Both the position numbers and the translations under genes were made by a program. 38,186 nt of DNA from Terriglobia bacterium (GTDB lineage Bacteria; Acidobacteriota; Terriglobia; Bryobacterales; Bryobacteraceae). Of the stretch, positions 1 through 8,400 are shown piece after piece. Every line of letters starts with the position of its first letter. Within the stretch, counting starts at the first letter, position 1. The notes under the pieces were generated by a model. The model saw nothing but the letters and a program-made list of their open reading frames with translations, was not told the DNA's origin and did not search any database. The stretch spans positions 1 to 38,186 of the forward strand of contig JANXYJ010000064.1 in the NCBI GenBank assembly GCA_025350105.1, given 5' to 3'.

Positions 1-71
1 GGCCGCGATCGAGCACGCTGAGGCGATTCGCCGTTACTTTTTCCAGAGCCGCTTCCCGATCTCATGCAAGC

Positions 72-103
72 TTGACATTAATTCCGCTCTAATAGGCTGT
101 AAA
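72..103 (+). promoter_or_regulatory. weak candidate promoter upstream of the first gene
   Basis: A perfect TTGACA lies at 72-77 and a TGTAAA, 4 of 6 to the -10 consensus, at 98-103. The 20-nt spacer is longer than ideal. A better-looking TAAAAT at 111-116 has no partner -35. The placement about 65 nt before the start at 168 is reasonable, but this is only a visual match. Confidence 0.22.
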
Positions 104-167
104 AGTAGAGTAAAATGGTCGACAGATCACCCACAAAGACCAATTTTTGAGCCACAGGAGTCTTTTC

Positions 168-1325
168 ATGGCTAAAAGCGATAATGCGGAGCAGCCGTCC
201 GAGGCTTTTTTACGGGAATCAGCAGTCGGAGCCATACCACCGGCTAAGAAGCCAACGAGGAAAAAAGCGACCCGCAAGAAGAAAAAGACCGCAAGGAAGA
301 AGGCCGCCGCCGGAAGTGGTACTTGGGGCGCACGGGTGAAATATCCCAAAGACCCGGTCTTAGATTGTCTCAGAATCCCGCAGGCGATCATCGACCAAAA
401 TGCTGGTGAATCGTGCACCGACCGTGAAGGTGCAGCTTACGCTAAAATTGGTTGGACTGGTGAAGTTTCGGTTAAGATCAGTTCTGCGCTCAAGTACGGA
501 TTGTTAGAACGTCCTTCTCCGGGGCAGATCAAGCCCACCGATCTAACGCGCAAGATTGTTCGTCCGCAAGACCCGAAGGACAAGCTCAACGCGTTGCGAC
601 AGGCTGTAATGAATGCTCCTGTTATTTCCGATGTCTATACGAAATATCGGAGCGAAAATCTTCCTGACACAGAGTTCCTCGTCAACACGCTCGTGGATTC
701 ATTCAATGTTCCCCGTGAACAGGTCGCTGAGTTTATCAAAGTCTTCACCGAAACGCTGAAGGAAGCGGAGCTACTGGAGGAATTGAGCAGTGGCAAGTTC
801 CGGGTTCTGGATGTTTCGTCTCCGGCTGATACCACTACACAAGTTGGGGAGGAGCAGATAAAGAAACTCTCCAAGGGGTTGACGGTATCCGCTGACGATG
901 CGTGTTTCGTTATGATGCCGTTCGTCAACCCTATCGGCGCCTACTACAACAGCATCTATAAACCTGCAATTGAGAAAGCCAAGCTAAAGGCAGATCGGGC
1001 CGACGCGGATCTCTACGGGACGGGGAAAATCATTGATCAGATATGGAAGGGCATTACCTCAGCCCGTGTCCTATTGGCTGAGCTCACAAACCGCAATGCA
1101 AACGTGCTTTATGAACTGGGTCTAGCCCATGCGCTTCACAAGCCTGTCATACTCGTGTGCTCCAAAGCGAATGAGGAAGATGTCCCCTTTGATCTTCGTC
1201 ATGTGCGCGTCATCTACTATGACAAGGACGATCCATTCTGGGGAACGAAGCTGCTTGAGAAAGTAGCCGAAAACATACTCTCAGTAATGCAGGACCCGAA
1301 GGACGCAGTCTTGTTTCCCAAGTAA
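168..1325 (+). CDS. lysine-rich protein with C-terminal nucleoside-deoxyribosyltransferase/TIR-like domain
   Basis: The 385-residue protein has three parts. Residues 27-47 are a Lys/Arg tract (runs such as RKKATRKKKKTARKKAAAG) resembling histone-H1-like tails. Residues about 60-215 are mostly helical, with a segment like LKYGLLERP that suggests a winged-helix-type fold. Residues 245-375 resemble the nucleoside 2-deoxyribosyltransferase/TIR-like superfamily: FVMMPF near 248, a G-x-I-I-D-Q-I-W stretch near 286-293, LLAELTNRNANVLYELGLAH at 302-321. Glu316 in YELG sits where these enzymes carry the nucleophile. The start at 168 has AGGAG at 156-160 with 7-nt spacing; the in-frame codon at 147 has none. 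Such domains act as NAD- or nucleotide-degrading effectors, or as sensors, in bacterial immunity, but no other defence gene is adjacent. The biological role is therefore inference; the fold is fairly secure. Confidence 0.8.
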   Translation: MAKSDNAEQPSEAFLRESAVGAIPPAKKPTRKKATRKKKKTARKKAAAGSGTWGARVKYPKDPVLDCLRIPQAIIDQNAGESCTDREGAAYAKIGWTGEVSVKISSALKYGLLERPSPGQIKPTDLTRKIVRPQDPKDKLNALRQAVMNAPVISDVYTKYRSENLPDTEFLVNTLVDSFNVPREQVAEFIKVFTETLKEAELLEELSSGKFRVLDVSSPADTTTQVGEEQIKKLSKGLTVSADDACFVMMPFVNPIGAYYNSIYKPAIEKAKLKADRADADLYGTGKIIDQIWKGITSARVLLAELTNRNANVLYELGLAHALHKPVILVCSKANEEDVPFDLRHVRVIYYDKDDPFWGTKLLEKVAENILSVMQDPKDAVLFPK

Positions 1326-1635
1326 TCTGTGAGCGCACATGTGCCCTTGCGGAGATTGAAGGCTACTCCGGGCGAGTCGGCTTATGGGACGTGTGAAGTA
1401 ATACAGCAGTTTGGTCCCGCTCGAAATACCGGCTACTCGGACAATGGCCTCAAACGGCGTTCTAGGACATTGGTCCTGCTATTTTCCACAAGGCGACATA
1501 TAGATAGCGACACCGCGCGTTCGACAACCTCTTTTCGTGTGTTGTGCAATTTCAAGCAGAATCGATCCGGCAACGTGTAGCCTTTTCCTGAGAGCGTGGC
1601 GGCACCCACTAGTTTTACGCTGGAAGGACAACCAG
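1326..1635. other. gene-free stretch
   Basis: About 310 bases with no ORF that resembles a protein. A small inverted repeat, AGGAC-ATTG-GTCCT at 1464-1477, is too short and lacks a following T run, so I do not call it a terminator. The promoter for the downstream greB is presumably here, but I see no clear boxes. Confidence 0.5.
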
Positions 1636-2253
1636 ATGCGAAAAGGGTTCACGAGAAAACCGAAAGCGGACGAGCCTACGACCCCAGGCAAGAACTACAT
1701 CACGCCAGCCGGGCTACAGCGCCTTAAAGATGAGCACGAGTTTCTGCTCACCCGAGAACGCCGGGCCGTGACCGACGTAGTGACGTGGGCTGCCAGTAAC
1801 GGCGATCGCAGTGAAAATGCCGACTATCATTACGGCAAGCGGCGGCTGCGCCAGATCGATGGGCGGATTCGTTTTCTCAGGAAGCGAATGGAAGCGGCGG
1901 AAGTGGTGGACCCGGAAACTCCGCGAACCGGGCAAGCGGCCACGAAGGCATTCTTCGGCGCGACCGTGCGCTATGCCAATGCCGCCGGAGTGGAGCGAGT
2001 GGTGAGCATTGTGGGCACAGACGAAGTCGATCTCGCCCGCAACCACATCAGTTGGGTTTCGCCGCTGGGGCGCGCGTTGCTGAAGTCGGCAGAGGGCGAC
2101 AGCGTTGTACTCCAAGCGCCGGGCGGCACAGAATACTTGGATGTGCTGGAAGTGTGTTACCAGCGCATTCCAGTGGAACCGTTCCGTGTACCACTGGGAT
2201 CCGAATCCTCGTCAAAACCCTCTCGCCGATCCACTCCAACGGACGAAGGTTAA
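1636..2253 (+). CDS. greB: transcript cleavage factor GreB
   Basis: GreB binds the secondary channel of RNA polymerase and stimulates cleavage of backtracked RNA, rescuing stalled complexes in the cytoplasm. The 205-residue product has the N-terminal coiled-coil with the signature WAASNGDRSENADYHYGKRR (51-70), including the tip acids Asp57 and Glu60. RLRQIDGRIRFL follows, and then a C-terminal FKBP-like domain (about 105-180: FFGATVRY, VGTDEVD, ISWVSPLGRALL). The start at 1636 is preceded by GGAAGGA at 1622-1628; an upstream in-frame start at 1537 would add 33 unrelated residues. The protein is longer than the usual about 158 residues because of a 20-residue N-terminal leader and a Ser/Arg-rich tail of about 25 residues after 180. 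It appears monocistronic. Confidence 0.9.
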   Translation: MRKGFTRKPKADEPTTPGKNYITPAGLQRLKDEHEFLLTRERRAVTDVVTWAASNGDRSENADYHYGKRRLRQIDGRIRFLRKRMEAAEVVDPETPRTGQAATKAFFGATVRYANAAGVERVVSIVGTDEVDLARNHISWVSPLGRALLKSAEGDSVVLQAPGGTEYLDVLEVCYQRIPVEPFRVPLGSESSSKPSRRSTPTDEG

Positions 2254-2336
2254 CACGGCGGCGCCGCGTGCCGACTCAAACCGCCAACACATCGACTCCT
2301 TTGACGCCAACGAACCGCCCATCTTACAATCGCGAA

Positions 2337-2909
2337 ATGCCAAGAAAAGTCATCCCCCGAAAAGTGATTCTAGGTTTCGGCATCAGCCTCGACGGCTATA
2401 TCGCGCGCCGCAATGGCGACCTCGATTTTCTGGTCATCGACAAAGAGGGCGAAGCCATCATGGCCGACTTCTTCGCTAACATCGACACCACCATCATGGG
2501 CCGCAAAACCGCCGCAGGCTGGATCAAAATGCGCAAAAGCGGTGAGATTCCCGACACTCCCGGCATGTCCACCTACGTAGTTTCCCGGCGCTGGAAATCT
2601 GACAAATCGAAACCGGGCAAACGCGATGGCTTCGAAGTGGTGAACGGCTCTCTCACCGCCTTTGTGAAAAAGCTGAAACGCCGCACCGGCAAGGACATTT
2701 ACCTCGGCGGCGGAGGCGAATTGGCCCGCAGTTTCCTCGCAGAAGATTTGGTAGACGCGCTCTTCATTGGCATCGGCCCCGTCCTGTTCGGCGACGGCAT
2801 CCCCGCCTTCCCCGGCAAATTCCCCCAGCGTAACTTCAAGCTGACCGAATGCAAGTCGTATGCGAATGGATCGGTGGGGCTGCGCTATGAACGTTCTTTA
2901 GACTCTTGA
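2337..2909 (+). CDS. RibD C-terminal/dihydrofolate-reductase-like oxidoreductase
   Basis: The 190-residue protein matches the single-domain RibD-C/DHFR-like family: GFGISLDGYIARRNGDLDFL near the N-terminus, IMGRKTAAGW near 53-62, an IYLGGGGELARSFL nucleotide-binding loop near 120-133 and LFIGIGPVLFGDGIPAF near 142-158. Family members are NAD(P)H-dependent reductases of pteridine- or flavin-precursor-like substrates. The true substrate of stand-alone members of this type is generally unknown, so I do not call it folA or ribD. The ATG at 2337 places the family motif at the usual distance from the N-terminus; the ORF extends upstream, overlapping greB, but that extension is low-complexity read-through. 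No strong Shine-Dalgarno sequence is visible. It converges on the DUF433 gene. Confidence 0.85.
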   Translation: MPRKVIPRKVILGFGISLDGYIARRNGDLDFLVIDKEGEAIMADFFANIDTTIMGRKTAAGWIKMRKSGEIPDTPGMSTYVVSRRWKSDKSKPGKRDGFEVVNGSLTAFVKKLKRRTGKDIYLGGGGELARSFLAEDLVDALFIGIGPVLFGDGIPAFPGKFPQRNFKLTECKSYANGSVGLRYERSLDS

Positions 2910-2994
2910 AGCCTGCCCCACTCGGCTGTGTGGACCTCATGCCCGGGCAAGTGGTGCCGGAAATCAATCGGCGGGCATTCGTCGAGCAGGACCT

Positions 2995-3264
2995 TCATGC
3001 GATCCTATCGAGCAGCGAATCCTTTGCCTCCGCAAGCGCCTGGATTGCCTTTCCTCGCGAAACGGTGGGAAACTGGCGCAAGAATTCATCAAGAGCATGA
3101 CCACCTTCCAAGTAGTCGATCAAATTCTTAAACGGCACGCGCGTTCCCTGGAAACAAGGAGTTCCATTCATGATCTCTGGATCGGACACCACGGCTCGGT
3201 TCACCATAACTTCTGCACTGTAACCGTCCCCGTACGCCCGCCTTGTGTTCACCCGGTTTACCAT
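2995..3264 (-). CDS. DUF433 family antitoxin-like protein
   Basis: The core VSDPEIMNGTPCFQGTRVPF and NLIDYLEGGHALDEFLRQFP is a clear DUF433 domain, a small helix-turn-helix fold usually encoded as the antitoxin partner of a DUF5615 (PIN-like) nuclease toxin. The start at 3264 (89 aa) has AAGGG about 10 nt upstream. An alternative ATG at 3207 gives a 70-residue protein closer to the usual family length. Both begin with the residues MVNR. No DUF5615 gene lies downstream: only 85 nt separate its stop from the convergent reductase gene. It is therefore a solitary member, perhaps the survivor of a decayed toxin-antitoxin pair. Confidence 0.75.
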   Translation of the reverse strand: MVNRVNTRRAYGDGYSAEVMVNRAVVSDPEIMNGTPCFQGTRVPFKNLIDYLEGGHALDEFLRQFPTVSRGKAIQALAEAKDSLLDRIA

Positions 3265-3305
3265 GAATTTAGCGCCCTTGCACGAAGACCATTTTGAAAA
3301 CCGCC

Positions 3306-3866
3306 ATGTCCCAAAACGTTTCCGCTGACGCCCGTTCTCAACCGATCCCGAAACCGCAAGTAGAACCACCCCAACCCGAACCATGGATGCGCGGACCCAT
3401 CCCCGGCGTCCATCCCCTGCTCGCGCCCGTTCTTTTCTCCTTCCAACAAGCCTCCGAAGACCTCACCAAATGGACTGACGGCCTCACGCAAGAACAACTC
3501 TGGGCCACGCCCCACGATTTTGGAAGCGTCGGCTTCCACCTCCGTCACATCTCCGGCTCGGTCGACCGCCTCATCACGTATCTGCAAAACCGGCAACTGA
3601 CTGACCCCCAACTCGCGTTTCTGCAGTCCGAAAAACAACCCGGCGCGACGCGTGAGGAATTGCTTGACGAACTGAATCGCGCGCTCCAAAACGCCAGCGC
3701 GATCGTCCGCTCTCTCGGTGTGGCGACGCTCACCGAACCACGCGGCGTCAGACGCAAAAAATTGCCCAGCACCGTCATCGGCCTGCTGGTCCACATCGCC
3801 GAACACACCCAGCGCCACGTCGGCCAAGCCATCAGCGCGGTCAAATGGGCCAGCGTAGCCGAATAG
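3306..3866 (+). CDS. DinB-like four-helix-bundle protein
   Basis: The 186-residue protein resembles the DinB/YfiT-like superfamily, metal-binding four-helix bundles often acting in bacillithiol- or mycothiol-type thiol transfer or with no known role. After a Pro-rich leader it has a conserved WMRGPIPGVHPLLAPVLFSF segment, then the histidines of GFHLRHISGSVDRL near 77-90 and HIAEHTQRHVGQAI near 161-174, which are the expected metal ligands. It is probably soluble and cytoplasmic. The start is uncertain: an in-frame TTG at 3294 would add four residues, and neither site has a good ribosome-binding sequence. It is divergent from the DUF433 gene, with 41 nt between starts. Confidence 0.82.
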   Translation: MSQNVSADARSQPIPKPQVEPPQPEPWMRGPIPGVHPLLAPVLFSFQQASEDLTKWTDGLTQEQLWATPHDFGSVGFHLRHISGSVDRLITYLQNRQLTDPQLAFLQSEKQPGATREELLDELNRALQNASAIVRSLGVATLTEPRGVRRKKLPSTVIGLLVHIAEHTQRHVGQAISAVKWASVAE

Positions 3867-3899
3867 TCGCGTAAGCCGCCACGCTACGATAGGTCTTTC

Positions 3900-4445
3900 A
3901 TGCCCTTTACCAAAACGCCGGCTTACCTCATCGCCTTCACGGCGGCTTGCGCGGTATGCGGCTTGTTCACCGCATACAATAGCGGCTTTGAGCCCTCCAC
4001 GTATTGGCCTTTCTACCGCGGCGTTCTGCCCTTTTGTGTATTGCTCGCCGCGGTAAAGGTAAGGCCGATTTGGTTAATCCCCATTTCGGCGGTTGGTTGT
4101 CTGCTCAGTTGGCGATTGGCATTTTTAACCATGGCCCTACTGGGCTCCGTGCTGAACGACAATGGTTCCCTGTTTATGCGAATGCTTTATTGGGCTGGTA
4201 CCGGCCTGATGGGCGCATTGGGCCTTGCAGCCTCCATCGGCCTGGGCGTCCGCCACATTTTTCGGCCAAAATACTTTTTCGGGATTGGCATCGTCGGGAT
4301 GCTAACGGCACTCCTCTTCACCGCTGCCAGTTCCATCGGCCTCTTCTTATGTTTTGCGGCATGGCAAGCCGCCGTTGGACTAGCCATTTTCCAATTCGCG
4401 AAAATACCCAGTCCATCTAGCCCCAACGCGACTACCGGCCGTTAA
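3900..4445 (+). CDS. hypothetical multi-pass membrane protein
   Basis: The 181-residue product is strongly hydrophobic. Likely membrane segments fall near residues 7-25, 41-53, 56-84 (possibly two short ones), 93-118 and 126-165 (probably two), giving five or six passes. A short Ser/Pro-rich cytoplasmic-type tail ends the protein. I do not recognise the family and see no catalytic motif. It begins 33 nt after the DinB-like gene on the same strand and could be co-transcribed. Its stop lies 6 nt from the stop of the convergent secreted-protein gene. Confidence 0.7.
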   Translation: MPFTKTPAYLIAFTAACAVCGLFTAYNSGFEPSTYWPFYRGVLPFCVLLAAVKVRPIWLIPISAVGCLLSWRLAFLTMALLGSVLNDNGSLFMRMLYWAGTGLMGALGLAASIGLGVRHIFRPKYFFGIGIVGMLTALLFTAASSIGLFLCFAAWQAAVGLAIFQFAKIPSPSSPNATTGR

Positions 4446-4451
4446 CTTTTC

Positions 4452-5177
4452 TTAGCGTCCAGCGCTGATCTCTGCCCGCGCCACCAGCTTGCCAAAAACT
4501 TCAATATTCCCCAACTGAATCCACCCGCCGGTGCCATGCCCGCTGCCCGGCATCAAGTCCACAAAACCGATTTCATCCACTTTGCTCAGGTCCACATTGG
4601 GTGCCCAAATTTCCCCACTGACATTCGCCGCCGCGGGCCCACTGTTCACGGTCACCACTTTATCCGGATTCAACTTCACCCAATGAACGCTCGCCACTGA
4701 AAACTCGTTCACCGTCAGTTTGGTCACTGACGTAAAAGCCGCATCGCCCACCAGCATGGTGCCATTTGCCAATTTCAGCACCGGACGAATCGCATGAAAA
4801 CCGGAAGTCTTGGTGTACCAACGAACACTCGCCAATCCCGTCAGGTCCAGGTAACTGTTCTTCAATCGGAAGGTCGCCGCAAACGGGCCCTCCGCCGTAC
4901 CCGACCAAACACCATACGGCGTAACATCATTGCCGGGAACGCCCACCGGAACACCCGTCGTCAGAGTCTGCTTCGCCGCGCCGTAAAATTTCATCTCCAC
5001 ATTCGGATCGCTGATGTTTTCCTGCACCGGCATGTAGCGAACTTTCGTATTCTCCTGGTTCGCCGGACGCACCCACTCCACTTTCAGCGCCAGTGGCGGC
5101 GGCACCGGCCGCGGCGCTTGTTGAGCCAAACAACTGATCGCACCCAAAAAGGCAACCAAGCGTATGACAATTTTCAT
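4452..5177 (-). CDS. secreted protein of unknown function, probably a beta-sandwich
   Basis: The 241-residue product has a Sec signal (MKIVIRLVAFLGAISCLAQQ). The sequence AISC is a poor but possible lipobox, so a lipoprotein cannot be excluded. The mature part is rich in beta-forming residues, with segments such as GVWSGTAEGPFAATFRL, LDLTGLASVRWYTKTSGFH and GWIQLGNIEVFGKLV. That arrangement is reminiscent of jelly-roll carbohydrate-binding-like domains, but I cannot name a family. The start is well supported by AAGGAGAC immediately upstream (spacing about 5). It is divergently transcribed from the large TonB receptor gene. Confidence 0.75.
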   Translation of the reverse strand: MKIVIRLVAFLGAISCLAQQAPRPVPPPLALKVEWVRPANQENTKVRYMPVQENISDPNVEMKFYGAAKQTLTTGVPVGVPGNDVTPYGVWSGTAEGPFAATFRLKNSYLDLTGLASVRWYTKTSGFHAIRPVLKLANGTMLVGDAAFTSVTKLTVNEFSVASVHWVKLNPDKVVTVNSGPAAANVSGEIWAPNVDLSKVDEIGFVDLMPGSGHGTGGWIQLGNIEVFGKLVARAEISAGR

Positions 5178-5296
5178 GACGTCTCCTTATCGAAACCCGA
5201 AAACCGCTAAAACCTGAATAGCTGATTATACTTCCCTCGATCCAACCCCGTCTCGTCCTCATTTACGGAAACCGGCGAATTCAAGGAACCGACGAC

Positions 5297-5326
5297 TTGA
5301 CTTCAACAACCAGGTTTCAATACTAT
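5297..5326 (+). promoter_or_regulatory. candidate sigma70-type promoter of the first TonB receptor gene
   Basis: TTGACT (5297-5302) and TACTAT (5321-5326) are separated by 18 nt. Transcription would start near 5333, leaving a leader of about 70 nt before the start codon at 5403. An ATG at 5325 that would lengthen the protein overlaps this -10 box, which supports the downstream start. Confidence 0.42.
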
Positions 5327-5402
5327 GCTTCAAACAGCATCAATCGGTCGTGAGCCGGATGGCTTAGCGTGCGCCAGATGCTTTTGGGGGGAAGGTTACC
5401 GC

Positions 5403-8400
5403 ATGAAACGTTTCCAGGTACTTTTGATTTTGGGTCTCATGGGGGGGGTGATGCTGGTTAGCAGCGCCAACTTACTGGCGCAGGGCAATGCCACCGCGCA
5501 GATTAACGGCACCGTGCAGGATGCCAGTGGCTCCGCTGTACCGGGCGCGGAGGTGAAGGCAGCACAGACCGAGACTGGCCTGGTGCGCACCGTAACCAGC
5601 GGCGTCGATGGCAGCTATGTGCTGACGTCACTGCCCGTCGGGCCGTATCGCTTGGAAGTGAGCAAGGACGGCTTCAGTAAATATGTTCAGTCCGGCATCG
5701 TGCTGCAGGTGGGCAGTAATCCCAATATTGATGTGGCGTTGAAACTGGGCGCGGTCACCGAACAAGTGCAGGTGGAGGCCAACGCGGCGCTGGTGGAAAC
5801 CCGCAGCGCCGGCATCGGCCAGGTGATCGATAATCAGCGCGTTTTGGAATTGCCCTTGAATGGACGCCAGGTGACGGAGTTGGTGTTTCTCTCCGGCATG
5901 GCCACCCAGGTGAATGGCGCTGGCCTGAATTCCGGCGTGCGCAATTTCCCCACGGTTGACATTTCCGTCGCCGGCGGCCTGTCCAACGGTTTGACGTTTC
6001 GTCTGGACGGCGGCACCCATAACGATCCATATAACAATCTGAATCTGCCGCTGCCCTTCCCTGACGCGCTGCAGGAATTCAAAGTGGAAACCAGCGCGCT
6101 GCCCGCTCAGTACGGGCATCACTCCGCCGCCGCCATCAACGCCGTCACCAAATCCGGCACCAACGAAATTCATGGCGATCTATTCGAGTTCATGCGCAAC
6201 GGCGCCGTGAACGCGCAGAATACGTTCTCCAAAAGAGTGGCCAATTCCAAAGACACGCTAAAGCGGAATCAGTTCGGCGGCACGGTTGGCGGGGCCATCA
6301 TCAAGAATAAGTTGTTCTATTTTGCGGGCGTGCAAGCCACCGTACAACGCAGCCTGGTTCCCAATAACATTGGCAATATTCCCACAGCAAAAATGTTGGC
6401 TGGGGATTTTACCGACTATGCCGCCAAGTGCCTTGGCGTCGCGGGAGGCGTGACGTTGAAGGCTCCTTTTGTCGGAAACCAGGTCAGCCCAAGTTTGTTC
6501 TCCGCGCCTGCGCTGAATATCCTTAACCTGAAAGGTTTCCCCACAACGTCCGACCAGGTTTGCGGATTGGTGAATTTCGGGCGCCGCACGGCCACCAACC
6601 AGTACGATTCACTGGGCCGGATCGACTACCAAAAGAGCGAAAAACATTTCCTGTTCTTACGCTACCTGCAGGCCAAGTTGGAACAACCCTCCGACCACGA
6701 TCCCAACAATCTTCTGGCCGGCACCACGGCCAACTTGAATTTCCGGGTGCAGAGCGCTGTGCTGGGCGACACCTACCTGATTGGCGCTGGAACCGTGAAT
6801 AGTTTTCGCGCGACACTCAATCGCTCCGCTGTTCCCAAAACCAACCCGCAGGTGTTTTCGCCCTCTTCGGTTGGTATCAACATCTGGGACGGTGTCCCTG
6901 GTTTGACGCGCATTGCCATGACGGGCGGATTCAATATTGCATCCAACAACGAATCGCCCAGCACCTATAACACCATGGATTTTGAGTTTACCGATGACGT
7001 TAGCTTGATCCGCGGCGCGCATCAATTTGGTTTTGGTGCTGATTTTATTCACGGGTATATGAATGCTTATTCCGGTTTGAATGCGACCGGTCCCTTTACT
7101 TTTGCCGGCACCGTTTCGGGCCCGGCAATCGCCAACGCTAGCGGTGGCACAACTCAGGTAGCAGCTGCCCTGGCGGACTTTCTGCTGGGCAAACCGTCGG
7201 CGTTTACGCAAGCCACTTCCACGCTGGTGTACGACCGCTCGAATTACTTCGGTGCGTATATTCAGGACAACTGGAAGCTATCTTCGCGCCTCACCGTGGG
7301 CTACGGTGTCCGTTGGGATCCGTTCCTGGCGGTGACTTCGAAATATGGTTGGATCAATCGTTTCGATCCCAATCTGTTTGCGCAGAACGTGCGCAGCACG
7401 GTGTTTACCAAGGCTCCGGCTGGTTTGCTTTTTGTCGGGGACAAGGGGTTCTCCGGGAATGGTGTGGCCAACGCGCGGTGGAACAATTTTGCGCCCCGAT
7501 TATCTTTGGCCTGGGACCCGAAGGGCGATGGACGGAGCTCGGTTCGCGCAGCATGGGGGCGCTTTTTCGACATCCCTGGCTTCAATAACTACATTGGCGT
7601 CGGACAAAGCCCTCCGTTCGGCAACAACACCACCGTCAACTTCCCCACCAGTTTTGCCAATCCGTGGCAAGGAGTGGCGGGCGGAAATCCGTATCCATTA
7701 ACTCTCAGCGCGAATGCGCCATTTATCAACTTCGGAGCTTTTGAAAACTTCCCCTCAGACCCCAAAACCACCTATGTGCAGCAATGGAGCCTCAGTTTCC
7801 AGAAGCAACTGGGGACCCAATGGTTAATGCAAATCAACTACGTTGGCAACAACACCATTCACGTATGGGGCGGAAACCAAGCCAACTCCGCGCAGATTGT
7901 GGCCGGCGCCACGGCAGGCAACGTTAATACGCGCAGAGCGTTGTATCTGCAGGACCCCGCCAAAGGAATTTTCTACGGCTCCATCAATCAACTGGATGAC
8001 GGCGGCACGGCAAGTTATAACGGTTTAAATATTTCGGCGCAGAAACGCTTCTCGAAAGGGTATAGCGTGCAGGCGAACTACACTTGGTCGCATTGCATCA
8101 GCGATCAGGCCAACCCTGAACTGGGTGTAGCCGGCCTGAACTTCATGATCCCCGGCAATCGCAGGGCCGACCGCGGCAATTGCACCCTGGGCGACCGCCG
8201 CCATATCTTCAACCTGTCGGCGGTTTATGAGACTCCGAAATTCGCCAACAAAACCGCGCGCCTGCTGGGCAGTGGCTGGCAGATTTCACCCATCATCCGT
8301 GCGTCGTCCGGCCCTTACCTCACGGTGCTTTCGGGCGTTGACTATGCCCTAACCGGTCAGACCGCCCTGGAGCGGCCGAATCAAATTTTGGCCGATCCCT

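Noticed and set aside
1-167. Possible tail of an upstream gene
   Set aside because: Two + strand frames are open from the window edge, but neither resembles a protein I know and the sequence is too short to decide.
89-418. Minus-strand frame at the window start
   Set aside because: It is antisense to the Lys-rich tail; the poly-Phe/Leu translation is the mirror of Lys/Arg codons, not a membrane protein.
1464-1477. Inverted repeat AGGAC-ATTG-GTCCT
   Set aside because: Only a five-base stem with no following T run, so not supported as a terminator or operator.
1329-1580. Small + strand frame after the first gene
   Set aside because: No family resemblance, no ribosome-binding site, and it overlaps the region expected to hold the greB promoter.
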